This document shows, piece by piece, positions 33,797 through 44,169 of a stretch of DNA of 64,000 bases. Under the pieces are notes generated by a model. That model was not told the DNA's origin, did not search any database, and worked only from the letters and a program-made list of their open reading frames with translations. Source of the stretch: Xylocopa sonorina (taxonomy: Eukaryota > Arthropoda > Insecta > Hymenoptera > Apidae); contig NC_135194.1 of NCBI RefSeq assembly GCF_050948175.1, forward strand, positions 10,222,033-10,286,032, written 5' to 3'. The position numbers and the translations under genes are program-made. The stretch's first letter is position 1. Each line of letters opens with the position of its first letter.

Positions 33797-36700
33797 CGTT
33801 AATCAAAGGTGCATAATTCGAAAAAAGAGTCCGATTAAAAAAGAAAGCAGAAGCAAAAATAAAACGAAAAAAAAAAAAAAATAAAAAAATAGAAAAGCAA
33901 AAAACTTGTTCGTTCATCACGGCAGCGCGTTGCTTCATCCGCAAAGCTAACAACCCCTTGTCGCGAACTGAATCACATCGTGGCGAACGTAAACTCTCAC
34001 GAATTTTATTCCACTAGAAAAATTGATTAACTTGTTAAGAAACAATTCGTGCGTAAATTCAATCCAAATATAAATGAAGTCGCTCTATAAACTTCGTTCT
34101 GAATAAAATTGTAAATAAGACTCAGTAAAAATCGTATCCTCGAACGCGCTGCGGTGGTTCGATCGGTTCTATGCAATGTATTCACTGTTAATACGACTAA
34201 TTTCTGGAACGAAATGCGGTACATGGGATTAGCACGCGATTAATCGCTATCGATTGTGACTGCATTCCTTCTAACACTCCATCTAATATTTAATGATAAT
34301 TGTTATGTATCTCAACGGGAATAAATATATTGTTAAACGTAGACGCGAGAATAATCAAATGCACAACGCGGCTTATCCTTCGAAGCGAATCTTAGGGTTC
34401 GTTTAAAGTAATAAGACTGCTTTCAGAGTTTAGAAAATGGCGGGATGAGGCGCATAGTTGCCATGTGAGTAGATATTTATTCGATGGTTGTATAATAGGA
34501 GTTGTTATTTTTACGCAATCCTTGAGAACGCCGTGTTTTAAGGGCAGGGAGATACGGACTATAAAAGAAGGATATTTTTGTAAACCTTCGTTCTCGATAA
34601 ACGTCTCTGCCCTTCCGGAGATTTGAAACCATAGGGAATTCTATCTGTTATCGTGAGAACTTGATATATTTCTATTTCAAATGTTTCAAATTAATTAAAG
34701 TTATTCTAATGTTACGAATCATAAATTGGTGAAATTTTATAAAAAGAAAGAGAAGAACGATTCATGTTGATAATAAATGGATTCTTTAGATAAAATAAAT
34801 ACACGTTTTTACAAGTTTGTTACCAAAGGGAAGCGCCTTCGAACGTAAATTTCTAAATCGAAATTCGAGAAAATCCTGTTATTCGGGTTTAAATTTTAGG
34901 GGTGGTAGTGGACACTTCAATGGAACAATTCAAATGCACGGTTTCGGATCCTACGTCCTGTAAAAGCTAACAAATTCGTCTACACGGTGTACATATTATT
35001 ACTAGATTGACAATCGGACGATTATCCGCTGTAATTGAAGTGAAATTCCCTCGAAGTCGGGTCAAAAATGATTGCAAAAATAAATGTGATTCATCGTGAT
35101 AATCTTCTGAAGGAAACAATAAATACGTTAGCGAAGAGAAATTCTATGAATAAAATATAAATATTATTAGTAGCGAAATAACCGCTTAATCGTATGCTCG
35201 ATCGATATTTGCGAAAAGGAAACGATCAGATTTCCTTGGGATTATCTAAAGTAAATTCCAACGAGAACGATCGCTTTGAACGATTTGTGAGGCGAAGTAA
35301 ATAAATGGAACTTGGTAATCAAAGAGCGAATCAAAACGTGACGAGAGATACACGATGATGTATAGAAGATTGTTCGTTAGATCGCTGGGCAACCGCATCC
35401 CTGTAAATAATTGTAAAATAACGATATCCCTACATTACGTTCTGAAATTGTTGAAAACGCCAAGAGAGGAACACACGAATATTTCGAACATATCGTCGCA
35501 GATTGTGTTGCGCAGCTGCACGTGTTCTGACTGTATGATTCGATGCATACAATTAATAACATGTATTATAATTATATATATATATAATCGTAAATTTACG
35601 GACCTTTGAGTGGCAAGATGCTCGATACTACGAAATAACACTCGCAAAATTAACACGTCATATTTTCTTTCAAATAACGTGCGCCCCCGATAGATAGTTT
35701 TCATGTAAATAAATATTATTTTATGTTATATCGACGTAACATAAATAAAATCCACGTGTTATTTGAAAGGAAGTATAATTAATTTAATGAGCGAACCTTG
35801 GACTGGTACGAAGTTCTTAACTAGCGTTTCTTAACGGAACAACGTTATTCCTGTATATTAATCAACGATAAAGAGAAACTATATGAAATACAATCGTTAA
35901 TCGTATCATATTTAAATCCTGTGTAATGAATAGTTACTCTCAATGCCATTTGAAGTTTCGCGTCACGCTCGGGAGGGTTGTTCACGCAAAGGAAGCGACG
36001 TGGCTCTTCGCTTGGCGTGGCGAAACGAACGAAAGAGCTCTACGTATTAATTGTAGGTACCTTGTACTTTATGTGAAACCTGTTTGTGTTTGCTTCGTAC
36101 GCTATACAGCTTAGTTTTCTTATTTATGAACGACGACAGATCTATTTTTCTTCTTCTCGAGGGAACCACCGTTCTCCTCAAATTTCTTCTTGTTAAAGTC
36201 ACTAAAATTTATATTAACATTGAATTTCAATTTCACCTAATCTTCCAAAATCGATTCGAAAGCTTATACATTGACCAGATGTTTCTAAAATAGCACGAAG
36301 ATATCGACCTCTTGTTTCATTGGACTTCAATCACCGTTCTCAGTTCGGACGAAGTGGAGGTTGAATCACTCTTTTGTGTTCCTTAGTCATTTCGTAAGAA
36401 TGCCAGAAATTTCTGTACACAAGAAAACTAAACTTGGTTGTAGTATATTTAGGTGTGTAGTATACGTTGAGTATGTAACTACCTCGCGTGATGCCATACC
36501 GTGCAGCAGTGATTCTCAAACATTTTATGCGTAACCCACGAAAGACCAAAAACGATCATATAAATCAGGTTCGCACGGATTAAGTTCTGGGACTTAAAGA
36601 GTTTCCTCCAATCTGCCTTGGTACCGTGGCGATAGAGATTGCAGAATGGGAGAAGTTCCGCGATGTAAGCTCTAGGAGCTTAAGCTCGCACGATTATGGT

Positions 36701-38500
36701 CCAAGGAACTCCTCCAATGGACTGTACTGATATAATTCCATGATATGAAATCAAATATCGCGAATACCTTTAAACAATCTAATCTATAATTTCCCCAGAG
36801 GATAATAAACACATATTTTTGAAAATACATTTATTTTTGGAACGTATACGTTAAGAAAAGTCTGAAGCTGAAGATAGTTACGGCGGAAGCGAAAATAACT
36901 TGTGATTGTAAATTATTCCTGATGCTTGAAGCTCCATTTAGCTTTAATGATTATTTAAAAACTACGTAAGATGTACAATTATTAATTATTATTTGAAATA
37001 ATTTGACGTTCTCCCTGTAACTTCGTTTCTTCTCTGCCAATCTCCTCATTGGAACACTAGAACAATAAGTTGACAAAACTTGATATCTGTTTAATTTTAC
37101 AAGTACATGTTATTTTAGCTTCCACTGTATACGTATGATAAATTCAAAATGCAAGTGAAAAAGTATACAATAGACTGGACATTATTACTTCAATGGATAA
37201 CAGCTTTTTAGCTTAAACGTTAAGCTTAATAAAACACACAATGATTAACTATATTTTTAAACAAGAGACTTGCTATCGAGTATTCAAAAAATTAGTCCTA
37301 TATTTTATTTGGAACATCATCTTATTTTCAAACATTATTCATAGAAAAATCTGTAGAGTTTAACTAGCGCCTCTAATCGAGGCAATTTCAATATATTGAA
37401 ATGTGTTTTGCACAATATTTTCAAATATTTTACAGAGAAATACAAAAATTTCTTGACAAATATTCACAATGCAATGTTCTTTTAATTTCTTTTAACAGGA
37501 ATCTTTCTCCTTAAGAGTTTCTAAGAAAAGAAATCGGAGATTTATACGCAATTAAGAGCACGGTTTCGATTGAACGTTCTACGAACTTTTCGTGTACGTA
37601 GCATGGAAAAACACTAGTTTACAGTACAAGTTTTTACAATAAACTCGCGTCCTTTAAATTGTGTAGCGTTCGATAATAAACTGCTCGTATATTCATTTCC
37701 TAACTATCAAGTACTAACCGCAGCATATCAAAACGACACCCAATCGATGGGAGAAACTAATTTCTGAGGTGACTCGTACAATATTTATGGGGAATCGAAA
37801 TGTACCAAAATATATAGAATTTCCAAGGTGTCCAAACTCTGGTTTCGCAAAAAATAGTTTCGGAAACACTGTCGAATGCAGACAATTTTTTAGCGCAATT
37901 CACTCGAAGCCCTAGAAAATTTCATTCCTATTAAAATGTTGCGCTCGTACTCATCCACAAAACGGAATATCACATGTAAAATACAATGTAATGATCGTTA
38001 CAACACAACAATGGTATATTTAAAAAGAAATTCAGACTAAAGTGTTTCATGAATGTGATAGTTGTTCTATTAGAATGTTAGAAGCTTTTAATGTTCTATT
38101 AAATATAAAAAAAAGGATTATATTAGCAAAATATCATATATATATATATATAAAATGTACATAAATTTAAGTGTATAAATGATACCAAAGTATATGAGAA
38201 ATAAAAATATATAATAAAGACAGATATTTTACGTGTAAACGATGTTAAAGACAGCTGTTTTAGCGTTAAGCTTCTTATATTAAATGTTAGTACCAATACG
38301 AGGGTGAGATGTAAAAGGTCATATGTTTGTCATCGTTTTACCATTGTTGATCCCATTCTGATCAAAATACTATAATATATTCAATAAAATTTTGGTGTCT
38401 TTGATAAACAGTTTTGTATTCTTCCCGGCATAATTTATTTATGCGAAATTAACACAGTTTATGGTACAATAAAGTTGTAAGGCATGTAAATAAAAAAAAA
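33797..38500 (+). other. 3' UTR and/or intergenic sequence after the PDZ gene
   Basis: This AT-rich stretch has no convincing coding exon. Poly(A) signals AATAAA occur early (34102-34107, 34320-34325) and late (38383-38388, 38468-38473). The last is followed by ATGTAAATAAAAAAAAAATAATCG. Either the transcript ends near 34.1-34.35 kb or it has a 4.6 kb 3' UTR; the sequence alone does not decide. TA-dinucleotide repeats sit at about 35573-35586 and 38136-38152. Confidence 0.5.
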
Positions 38501-39059
38501 ATAATCGATTAAAGTATAAATGTCTTTTATTTCTTCGTTTGTATTATATTAACAATTTTTGTAGAAATTAAAGTATATATTCATAATTAAATACTCAGTA
38601 CACAATGTACGATCAAATATAAAATAATTTAAGGGAAAAGATAATTATATTTGGTACCAATGTTAAATGAATTAAACAAACATGAACACGATAAATCATA
38701 ATCACCATAAATATAACTAAGGATTTTTATGCCAATTACGTTGCAGAAAACAGGTAACAAAATAGGACTTAATTTTATATATATTAAATGTACATACGCA
38801 TACGTAAGTTATCGATTTTTTAATTCTGACTTGCATAAAAATATTATATGTATAAAAGCATCCACAATTTGATCATAGATCTTTAAACACTGCATTATAC
38901 AATGTATAGAAAAACTGTATATACGCGTCGATATAGATTTCATCGTTTTATCAAAAGCTATTTTACATATAAATTTATTTCATGCGAAGGAAGAACTAAA
39001 TATTTAATGTATATACCAGAAAAAGTTTTACAAACATCTGTTTTAAAGCAATTGGTTTT
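38501..39059 (-). other. RAD18 3' UTR and convergent intergenic gap
   Basis: AT-rich sequence with no coding potential. Minus-strand AATAAA signals occur near 38978 and 38524-38530, so the RAD18 transcript probably ends here, tail to tail with the PDZ gene. Confidence 0.5.
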
Positions 39060-39534
39060 TTAGTTTTTCAAACTGTTGCTTTTAAGCTTCCTTCTAGGAG
39101 ATTTCCTTAAAACAGTCTTGTCCTCCATAATGTCTACGAGCCGTTTTCTGAGTCTTGGTTTATTTGATAAACCTTCCACTTCATTCTCATTTGAAGTGTT
39201 TAAAAATTCTTCTTTATTTAATTCTTTAGTATCAGTAGAATTATAATTAGATAATTTCTTAATTTTCTTCTTTCTATTTAACAGACGTTTATTATCAATT
39301 TGCGTCGAATCGCGACTCCTCTTTCGAATAGGGCGATTACCGCTGCATTCAGTAGAGGAATTTATATTTTCTTTCTCCAAATTTATTAAATTAATTATAT
39401 TACTATTTAAAACTCCCTGGCTAGTAGAGCATGACTTTCCTGTAAATTTTTTAATGCTTAGAAATTGTTCACCTTCGAAAATGTTAATGCTACACGTACG
39501 TACACACAATTTTTTATTACAGTTCAAAGTAATA
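39060..39534 (-). CDS. RAD18: RAD18 terminal exon candidate (basic C-terminus)
   Basis: An open frame of about 158 codons ends at TAA (39062-39060). It is rich in Lys, Arg, Ser and Asn, with clusters RKRSRDS, NRKKKIKKL and KSPRRKLKS that look like nuclear localisation signals. Position, strand and composition fit the end of RAD18. The junction is unresolved. The acceptor ATATAG above 39534 needs a two-base remainder, whereas the strong exon 6 donor leaves one. A lesser acceptor (TTTTCGAAG, near 39473) keeps phase. An acceptor above 39563 would end the protein after nine further codons. Confidence 0.55.
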
Positions 39535-42402
39535 CTATATTTTTAACGTGTAATCTCTTTGTACTAAAAAATAATTTTCATTATTATTGTACCATAAAAT
39601 GCCTCTTCTTTTCGAAAGTTTTTTATACAACGATATAAACTAAAATCTATCAAATTTTTAGTGAAACTTTATTGTATATCATAATTTAACTTACTGTCGA
39701 TGCTATCATTACTTGATAAATCGTAGGAAATATCCTGTAAGATAGATTTCGATTTTTCATTCTCTTCTTCCTCTTGGTCCAAAACACTGTCAGAATCGGT
39801 ATCCCTCACGCTACTACAAGCAACATCGATCCATTCCCCTTCATCATTCAAAGGCAATTCCTGCTTTCTGTGTAACAATTTCTGATACTTCGACATATTC
39901 GATGAATTTCTGGATGCATCGCTATCTAGCGTTGCATTGTGATACGAGTCTTCCATTATCGATTGTGTCGGTTTTTCATAAATAGACGTGTCAGACGCAT
40001 CCGAATTATTATCTCCCTCTGCCTTCTCTATTTTTGTAGTTGGATGATGAGACAACACAAATCGACCAACACTTTCTTCTTTCTTTGCCTCGACGTAACC
40101 CGACGAATCATTATCATCCGAAGAAGGCAATTCAACGCTAAGAAATTTCTTTGGATCGGTACTTGAATACATTTGCAATGGGCAAGAGGTATCTGAATCG
40201 GAATCTTGGATGTACGTAGCAGAATCTAAAGGTTTAGGGTCATTTTTCTCATTATGTGTCATCGAATCATCCAAACTTTTAGCTACAACTCGACATTTAA
40301 GTGGGACATCATCTTCATTATTTATGTTATCCTCCGATTGCTTGTGCTGTGCTGACAATTTTTTTGCGCACTCAACGCTTTTGATCTTTTTAATTAAAGT
40401 CTCAAAGCTATCTTTGTGTATTTCCACTAATAAAAAGAGAACGATCATTAGATATTAGAGTGAGAACGAAAAAGATCGACAGACTTAGAAAACTTACGAT
40501 ATTTTTTTCGCTCGTCTTCTATAACATTCTGTTCTGAATTTCTAGTAACTTGTAATCTCTGGAATGATTAATAATATTTTATAAACTTCGTTCAAACGTG
40601 AGAAAGTGTAAAGTTTAAATACTTTGAGAATAATTAGACGGAAAATTATATGTTAACCGAGATATTAACATTTGCATATGTTGTCTTATTCATTTTCTTC
40701 TCCAAATTCTCTTCATCCTCGCATTGTTTAATCAATTCCGAAACTGACCGCGGGTTCGATTTATCGCATTCCGCGTTATAAAGGACAATATATCTATGTA
40801 ATCGAGCCTCCATAACTTTTCGTTCTCCTTGGGATGACAAACCAAATTCTTTTAATTTCTTTTTTAACACGGCATCTTTCATTAAGCTAACTACTAACTT
40901 TGGTAGCGGTTTACGTGTTGAAGGCTCAACTCTATAAGAATAAATTCGTCGGTCATATTCTTCTAATCGAACAGTTCAATGGTACTATTTTACTACACAA
41001 TATTTTCTATATCTACATAGAATGAATCCTGTAATTCAAACAAATCATACCTCTTCTCTCTAACATTTTCTCGCGATTGTAGGCAAAAAGAAGGTAAACG
41101 AGGGGTTTTAAGGCCCAGATGCTTGGTAACCGCGTCGATTGGGACGATGACGGGTTTTATGGTACGGACTGGACCTGCTGAAAGGGGACCAAGATGGGGT
41201 CTGAATGGAGTGGGTACCATAAAATCTGATCGTCGTCAGAGAGTAAGAGGTGAGAGCACCTTGACGGGGATAAGGGTGTAGGCGTTTGAAAGACAGCTTC
41301 CTTTCTGGAAGATCGTAATTGGCCAGGAAGGACAACGCTTACTGGTTAGCGAAGAGTTAAAAAGCGTAGGCGAACGGAGATTAGAGCAGAGTTTAGAGAC
41401 TTGGAAGAGAGTATTTCTTTTATATTACTCCCCACAAAATCAAGAAAGAAGTATGATTTGTTACCAATTACATAAATCGATCTGTGCATAAGTTGTTAAG
41501 TGTTTTCTTACTAGGTAAGAAAAGAATACTGATCATTGGAAATATGTATGTTACGTATTAAAAAAATGAGAAAATCTCTTATTACTCTTACATTTGTGGT
41601 TTCTCTTCCACAGACTCTCTTCTCAGACAATCGTCAAGATGTCTGTTTATATGTAATTCTGATACATTAACTTTACATACTGGGCACATAACAACCTTTT
41701 CATCTACATTCATTACAATCATACGTTTACTAGATTTAGGTGTAAACATTAAAGGTATTTTAGGTCTTCCGCTGGTACTAGGGCTAAATATATCTTTTTG
41801 TACGGATGGTGATGTATTAATTTTGGAAGTGGGAGTATTATTAATAACTTTATTGACAGGAAATTTATTTTCTATATTCGTACATGTATCGTTATTTTGG
41901 TGCAATGACTTTGGGGTACTAGGAAGATTATCAATTTCATTGAACTTCCCGAACTGGACTTGGATTTGTAAAGTCCGCTGTAATTTAGCTTTAATCTGTG
42001 AGAATTGCATTATGATCTCATCGAGTACTTTATTTTTCCTTAAATCTGGTTCGAAAGTGTCCGTAAAGCATGTCGGACATTGGGTTTTGTGATGTAAGTA
42101 TTTTCTAATGCACAAAGAACAATCTAAAATTTTAAATGAACACTATAAAATATTTGAACGACAAAATACCATTGTATCAAGAGCAAACAATCTTAATCTT
42201 ACAGCTATGAGAGCACGATGTCATAACAGCTGTATTCATAAATTCGTAACATATTCCACATAGCAGCAAATCTTCTATACGCTACAAAAAAAATTTCTCA
42301 ATGCAATTTCCGCTTCCATGATACGCACGAATAAATTAATTAATACTACTAACATAGTGATTACAGCATTACCTTTAATTCTATGTACTCCTTAGGCCAC
42401 AT
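39060..42402 (-). CDS. RAD18: RAD18, E3 ubiquitin ligase of post-replication repair (gene-level entry)
   Basis: Exons on the - strand: 42402-42373, 42281-42203, 42123-41592, 40931-40658, 40558-40498, 40426-39695 and a terminal block ending at 39060. The N-terminus MWPKEYIELK leads into a C3HC4 RING: CGIC (C18, C21), CSHSYCSLC (C33, H35, C38, C41) and CPTC (C52, C55). A UBZ4 finger follows at residues 183-202, CPVCKVNVSELHINRHLDDC (C-x2-C-x11-H-x3-C), then a SAP domain near 231-265 (LKKKLKEFGLSSQGERKVME). This is RAD18 architecture, with close matches to the human RING, UBZ and SAP. With RAD6, RAD18 monoubiquitinates PCNA at Lys164 in the nucleus to recruit translesion polymerases. The predicted protein (about 720 residues) is longer than human RAD18 (495), because of an acidic Ser/Asp linker and a basic C-terminus. 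All junctions but the last are phase-consistent. Confidence 0.9.
39695..40426 (-). CDS. RAD18: RAD18 exon 6 (acidic Ser/Asp linker)
   Basis: The acceptor is TTTTATTAG above 40426. The exon starts with EIHKDSFETLIKKIK, continues as a 240-residue disordered Ser/Asp/Glu-rich segment (SDSDTSCP, SSDDNDSSG, DTDSDSVLDQEEEENEK), and ends at a strong donor CA|GTAAGT at 39694. Acidic Ser clusters of this kind are CK2 or DDK-type substrates in other RAD18 proteins (inference here). Confidence 0.82.
40498..40558 (-). CDS. RAD18: RAD18 exon 5 (RAD6-binding region linker)
   Basis: The acceptor is CATTCCAG above 40558 and the donor is GTAAGT at 40497. The exon is 61 nt (20 codons + 1). It encodes RLQVTRNSEQNVIEDERKKY, and phase joins it to EIHKDSFETLIKKIK of exon 6, which resembles the RAD6-binding segment of vertebrate RAD18. 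Confidence 0.75.
40658..40931 (-). CDS. RAD18: RAD18 exon 4 (SAP domain)
   Basis: The acceptor is TTCTTATAG above 40931 and the donor is GTTAAC below 40658. The exon is 274 nt (1 + 91 codons). It reads RKPLPKLVVSLMKDAVLKKK, then the SAP core LKEFGLSSQGERKVMEARL and CDKSNPRSVSELIKQCEDEE. The same order occurs in vertebrate RAD18, where SAP binds single-stranded DNA (family knowledge). Confidence 0.92.
40932..41591. other. RAD18 intron 3 with an internal GC-rich island
   Basis: Exon 3 and exon 4 join in phase across this interval, so nothing in it is needed for RAD18. About 41040-41400 is much GC-richer than the flanks and carries two overlapping minus-strand open frames (41335-41108, 41220-40993). 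An inserted element is the likeliest explanation; I could not define its ends or family. Confidence 0.45.
41592..42123 (-). CDS. RAD18: RAD18 exon 3 (second half of RING to UBZ4)
   Basis: The acceptor is AAATTTTAG above 42123 and the donor is GTAAGA at 41591. The exon is 532 nt. It encodes CSLCIRKYLHHKTQCPTC, then an EPDLRKNKVLDEI helix typical of RAD18, a Ser/Thr/Asn-rich linker, and the UBZ4 zinc finger at its end. Confidence 0.93.
42203..42281 (-). CDS. RAD18: RAD18 exon 2 (first half of RING)
   Basis: The acceptor is TTTTTTTTGTAG just above 42281 and the donor is GTAAG below 42203. The exon is 79 nt (26 codons + 1) and encodes RIEDLLLCGICYEFMNTAVM then TSCSHS. The split codon becomes Tyr with exon 3, giving SHSYCSLC. 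Confidence 0.9.
42373..42402 (-). CDS. RAD18: RAD18 exon 1 (start codon)
   Basis: ATG at 42402-42400 begins MWPKEYIELK and the donor GTAATG follows at 42372. Ten codons, phase 0. The human protein has a comparable short leader with Trp-Pro before its RING, which supports this start. Confidence 0.82.
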
Positions 42403-42888
42403 CACGTTGCGCAATAAAAATAATAGATGTACAAAATAATTTTAGGGTTAACTCAAACAATCATTTTTGAATGAAAACTATTAGTTATTCACTACATAAA
42501 GAGAAATATAAACGAACAAATGTACACACGAATAAATAACACACGTATATAACTCGTAATTTATAAATTGTGTAAAAAAAACAGAAATTAAATGGAAAAC
42601 GATCCCTCCGTCAAATTAGCATGTCTTTAAGGCTAGTACGTATCAATGTTGTTGCAATGTACATAGAGGGCGCTGCTTTCATTGGTTATTTGGGGGATAG
42701 TGGGAAGCATGACCAACCAATCAGAAACGTTGCTGGCAGATAGAGCCGTGCTCTAGACGAGACGCATACAACGTACATAGAAATCTGATCCAAAGGTGCC
42801 GCTAGGTTTTACATAATATGTGTATTCCTGTATAACATACGAGGATCTGTCAAGAAAACAATTGCATTACAGTAATTTATATTATACG
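42403..42888. promoter_or_regulatory. Probable bidirectional promoter, RAD18 / MIC13
   Basis: Only 486 bp separates the two start codons, which point away from each other. Within it lie ATTGG at 42681-42685 and CCAAT at 42717-42721 (context CCAATCAGA, a good NF-Y site), in opposite orientation. AGAGGGCGCT at 42665-42674 resembles the insect CTCF core. No TATA box is apparent. Motif calls are by eye. Confidence 0.55.
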
Positions 42889-42902
42889 ATGGCCTTACTG
42901 CG
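42889..42902 (+). CDS. MIC13: MIC13 exon 1
   Basis: ATG GCC TTA CTG CG, then donor GTTAGT at 42903. The two left-over bases complete Arg with exon 2. Such a tiny first coding exon is easy for gene finders to miss. Confidence 0.8.
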
Positions 42903-43514
42903 GTTAGTACCTGTTCTGAAAGTTAAGGATGGAATTGTGTCATGGTATTTGATTCTACAGTAATTGTATAAGTAATTTGAGTGCTACCTTAAGGTTATGT
43001 TTTTAGGTTCGCTATAAAATCCACGATTGCTGGCGGTATAGTGTACTATACTTACCAGGAGGGATTGTGGTCGACGGCGGAACAAACTGCGGAATTGTAC
43101 AGAAAATTGTACGTAAATATTGCGCCATACGTTAAAGAAAATATACCAGAAAATGTGACCAAAGAGGTAATGTATTTATTACTTAATATTGTAGACAGAA
43201 TATGTTTTCATTTATGTTTTAGGAATTGTTTGCAGTCGAACAACATTATAAGATTAATTTTCTTGATTATAATAAAATGCTAATGTGGTTACAGAATGTT
43301 TACGAAGTGTTATGTACTTGAATGAGTTTGGATTTTTATTCAGGTCGCTCAGATACCAAGTGTGACAGATATCACAAGTTTCATGAAAACGTCTTGGAAC
43401 AAGGGAGTTATAACGAGCATGAAATTTATATCTGATCTGCCCACGCATACTACTAATGGTGCTACTAGTTTATACAAAACTGCAGAAAAATACATAAAAG
43501 ACCTTAACTTATAA
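42889..43514 (+). CDS. MIC13: MICOS complex subunit MIC13 / QIL1 (complete)
   Basis: Three exons: 42889-42902 (ATG to GT at 42903), 43007-43166 and 43344-43514 (TAA at 43512-43514). Together they make 345 nt, 114 codons plus stop, with consistent phases. The protein starts MALLRFAIKSTIAGGIVYYT, a hydrophobic glycine-containing membrane segment, followed by YQEGLWSTAEQTAELYRKLY. Its C-terminal part has TSWNKGVITSMKFISDLP and YKTAEKYIKDL. Length, the GG-VYYT segment followed by W-S/D-SEQT, and the SWN-G-I motif match MIC13 (human C19orf70, fly QIL1). MIC13 sits in the inner mitochondrial membrane and bridges the MIC60 and MIC10 subcomplexes to hold cristae junctions. It diverges from RAD18 across a short shared promoter. 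Confidence 0.88.
43007..43166 (+). CDS. MIC13: MIC13 exon 2 (membrane segment and conserved core)
   Basis: The acceptor is ATGTTTTTAG ending at 43006 and the donor is GTAATG at 43167. The exon is 160 nt (1 + 53 codons). It holds the hydrophobic segment and the EGLWSTAEQTAELY motif. Confidence 0.88.
43344..43514 (+). CDS. MIC13: MIC13 exon 3 (C-terminus)
   Basis: The acceptor is TTTTTATTCAG ending at 43343; the exon is phase 0, 56 codons and TAA. It contains SWNKGVITSMKF, the conserved C-terminal MIC13 motif. Confidence 0.88.
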   Translation, partial: VAQIPSVTDITSFMKTSWNKGVITSMKFISDLPTHTTNGATSLYKTAEKYIKDLNL

Positions 43515-43594
43515 AAACAAATTTAATTTAACATGACATTGTTAGTATCATTTTACATATTTTAGATTAAAGTTGAACACAATTAGTTCATAAT

Positions 43595-43600
43595 AATAAA
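43595..43600 (+). terminator. MIC13 poly(A) signal
   Basis: AATAAA lies 81 bp after the stop codon and is followed by a GT/T-rich stretch (ACAGTTGTTATTTATTTG). This would give a short 3' UTR. Confidence 0.6.
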
Positions 43601-43757
43601 ACAGTTGTTATTTATTTGTAAATATATTTAATTTTTGAACTTTATCACAGTAAGAGCACTGTGATGTTACTTGCTTCTTTACTTCTTAACTTATATTTCA
43701 ATAGCTTTATTGCAATTTCTTGTATTTTTCAATAGTTTTATTGTAATTTATTTGGTA

Positions 43758-44164
43758 TTTCGCGCTTTAGAGGTAAAAGAGAGAAAGATATAGAAAGCTA
43801 TAAGAAAGAGTGAGACAGATGATATCGACCCCCACTGTAGAACCCCTGGCGCCAGCTCTGTCAAAAGTGCTCAAACTGGTCGCACACAATTATCGACAGC
43901 GAAGTAAACTACTCAAGAACTGCTATCGCTATCTCTACGGAACGTATTGAAACAATTGCTCGACTAATTTGAGTATTGCTCCAAGAAATGGCGCTAGTAG
44001 CTTTTGAGTAATTTACTTCGCAGTCGATTATTGTGTGCGACCAGTCTGAGCACTTTTTGAAGAGATGACTCCACGGGTTCTAGAGTAGGGTCAGCAGCAT
44101 CTGTCTCACTCTTTCCTATAGCTTTCTTATATATCTTTCTCTCACATGCCTCTATAGCGGGAAA
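43758..44164. mobile_element. Foldback (hairpin) MITE, TA-flanked, mariner-like
   Basis: The two halves are inverted copies. The left arm (43758-about 43930) reads TTTCGCGCTTTAGAGG at its tip. The reverse complement of the right arm (about 43991-44164) reads TTTCCCGCTATAGAGG. Both tips are preceded by TA in the same reading (43756-43757 and 44165-44166), as for Tc1/mariner insertion. Inner strings match closely: GAGAGAAAGATAT, AAGAGTGAGACAGATG, CTGGTCGCACACAAT, CGAAGTAAA, ACTCAA. A loop of about 60 bp separates the arms. There is no coding capacity, so it is a non-autonomous element. Confidence 0.8.
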
Positions 44165-44169
44165 TATGA

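Noticed and set aside
40993..41335. Frames within RAD18 intron 3 as an extra RAD18 exon
   Set aside because: Exons 3 and 4 join in phase without it, giving the continuous order seen in other RAD18 proteins.
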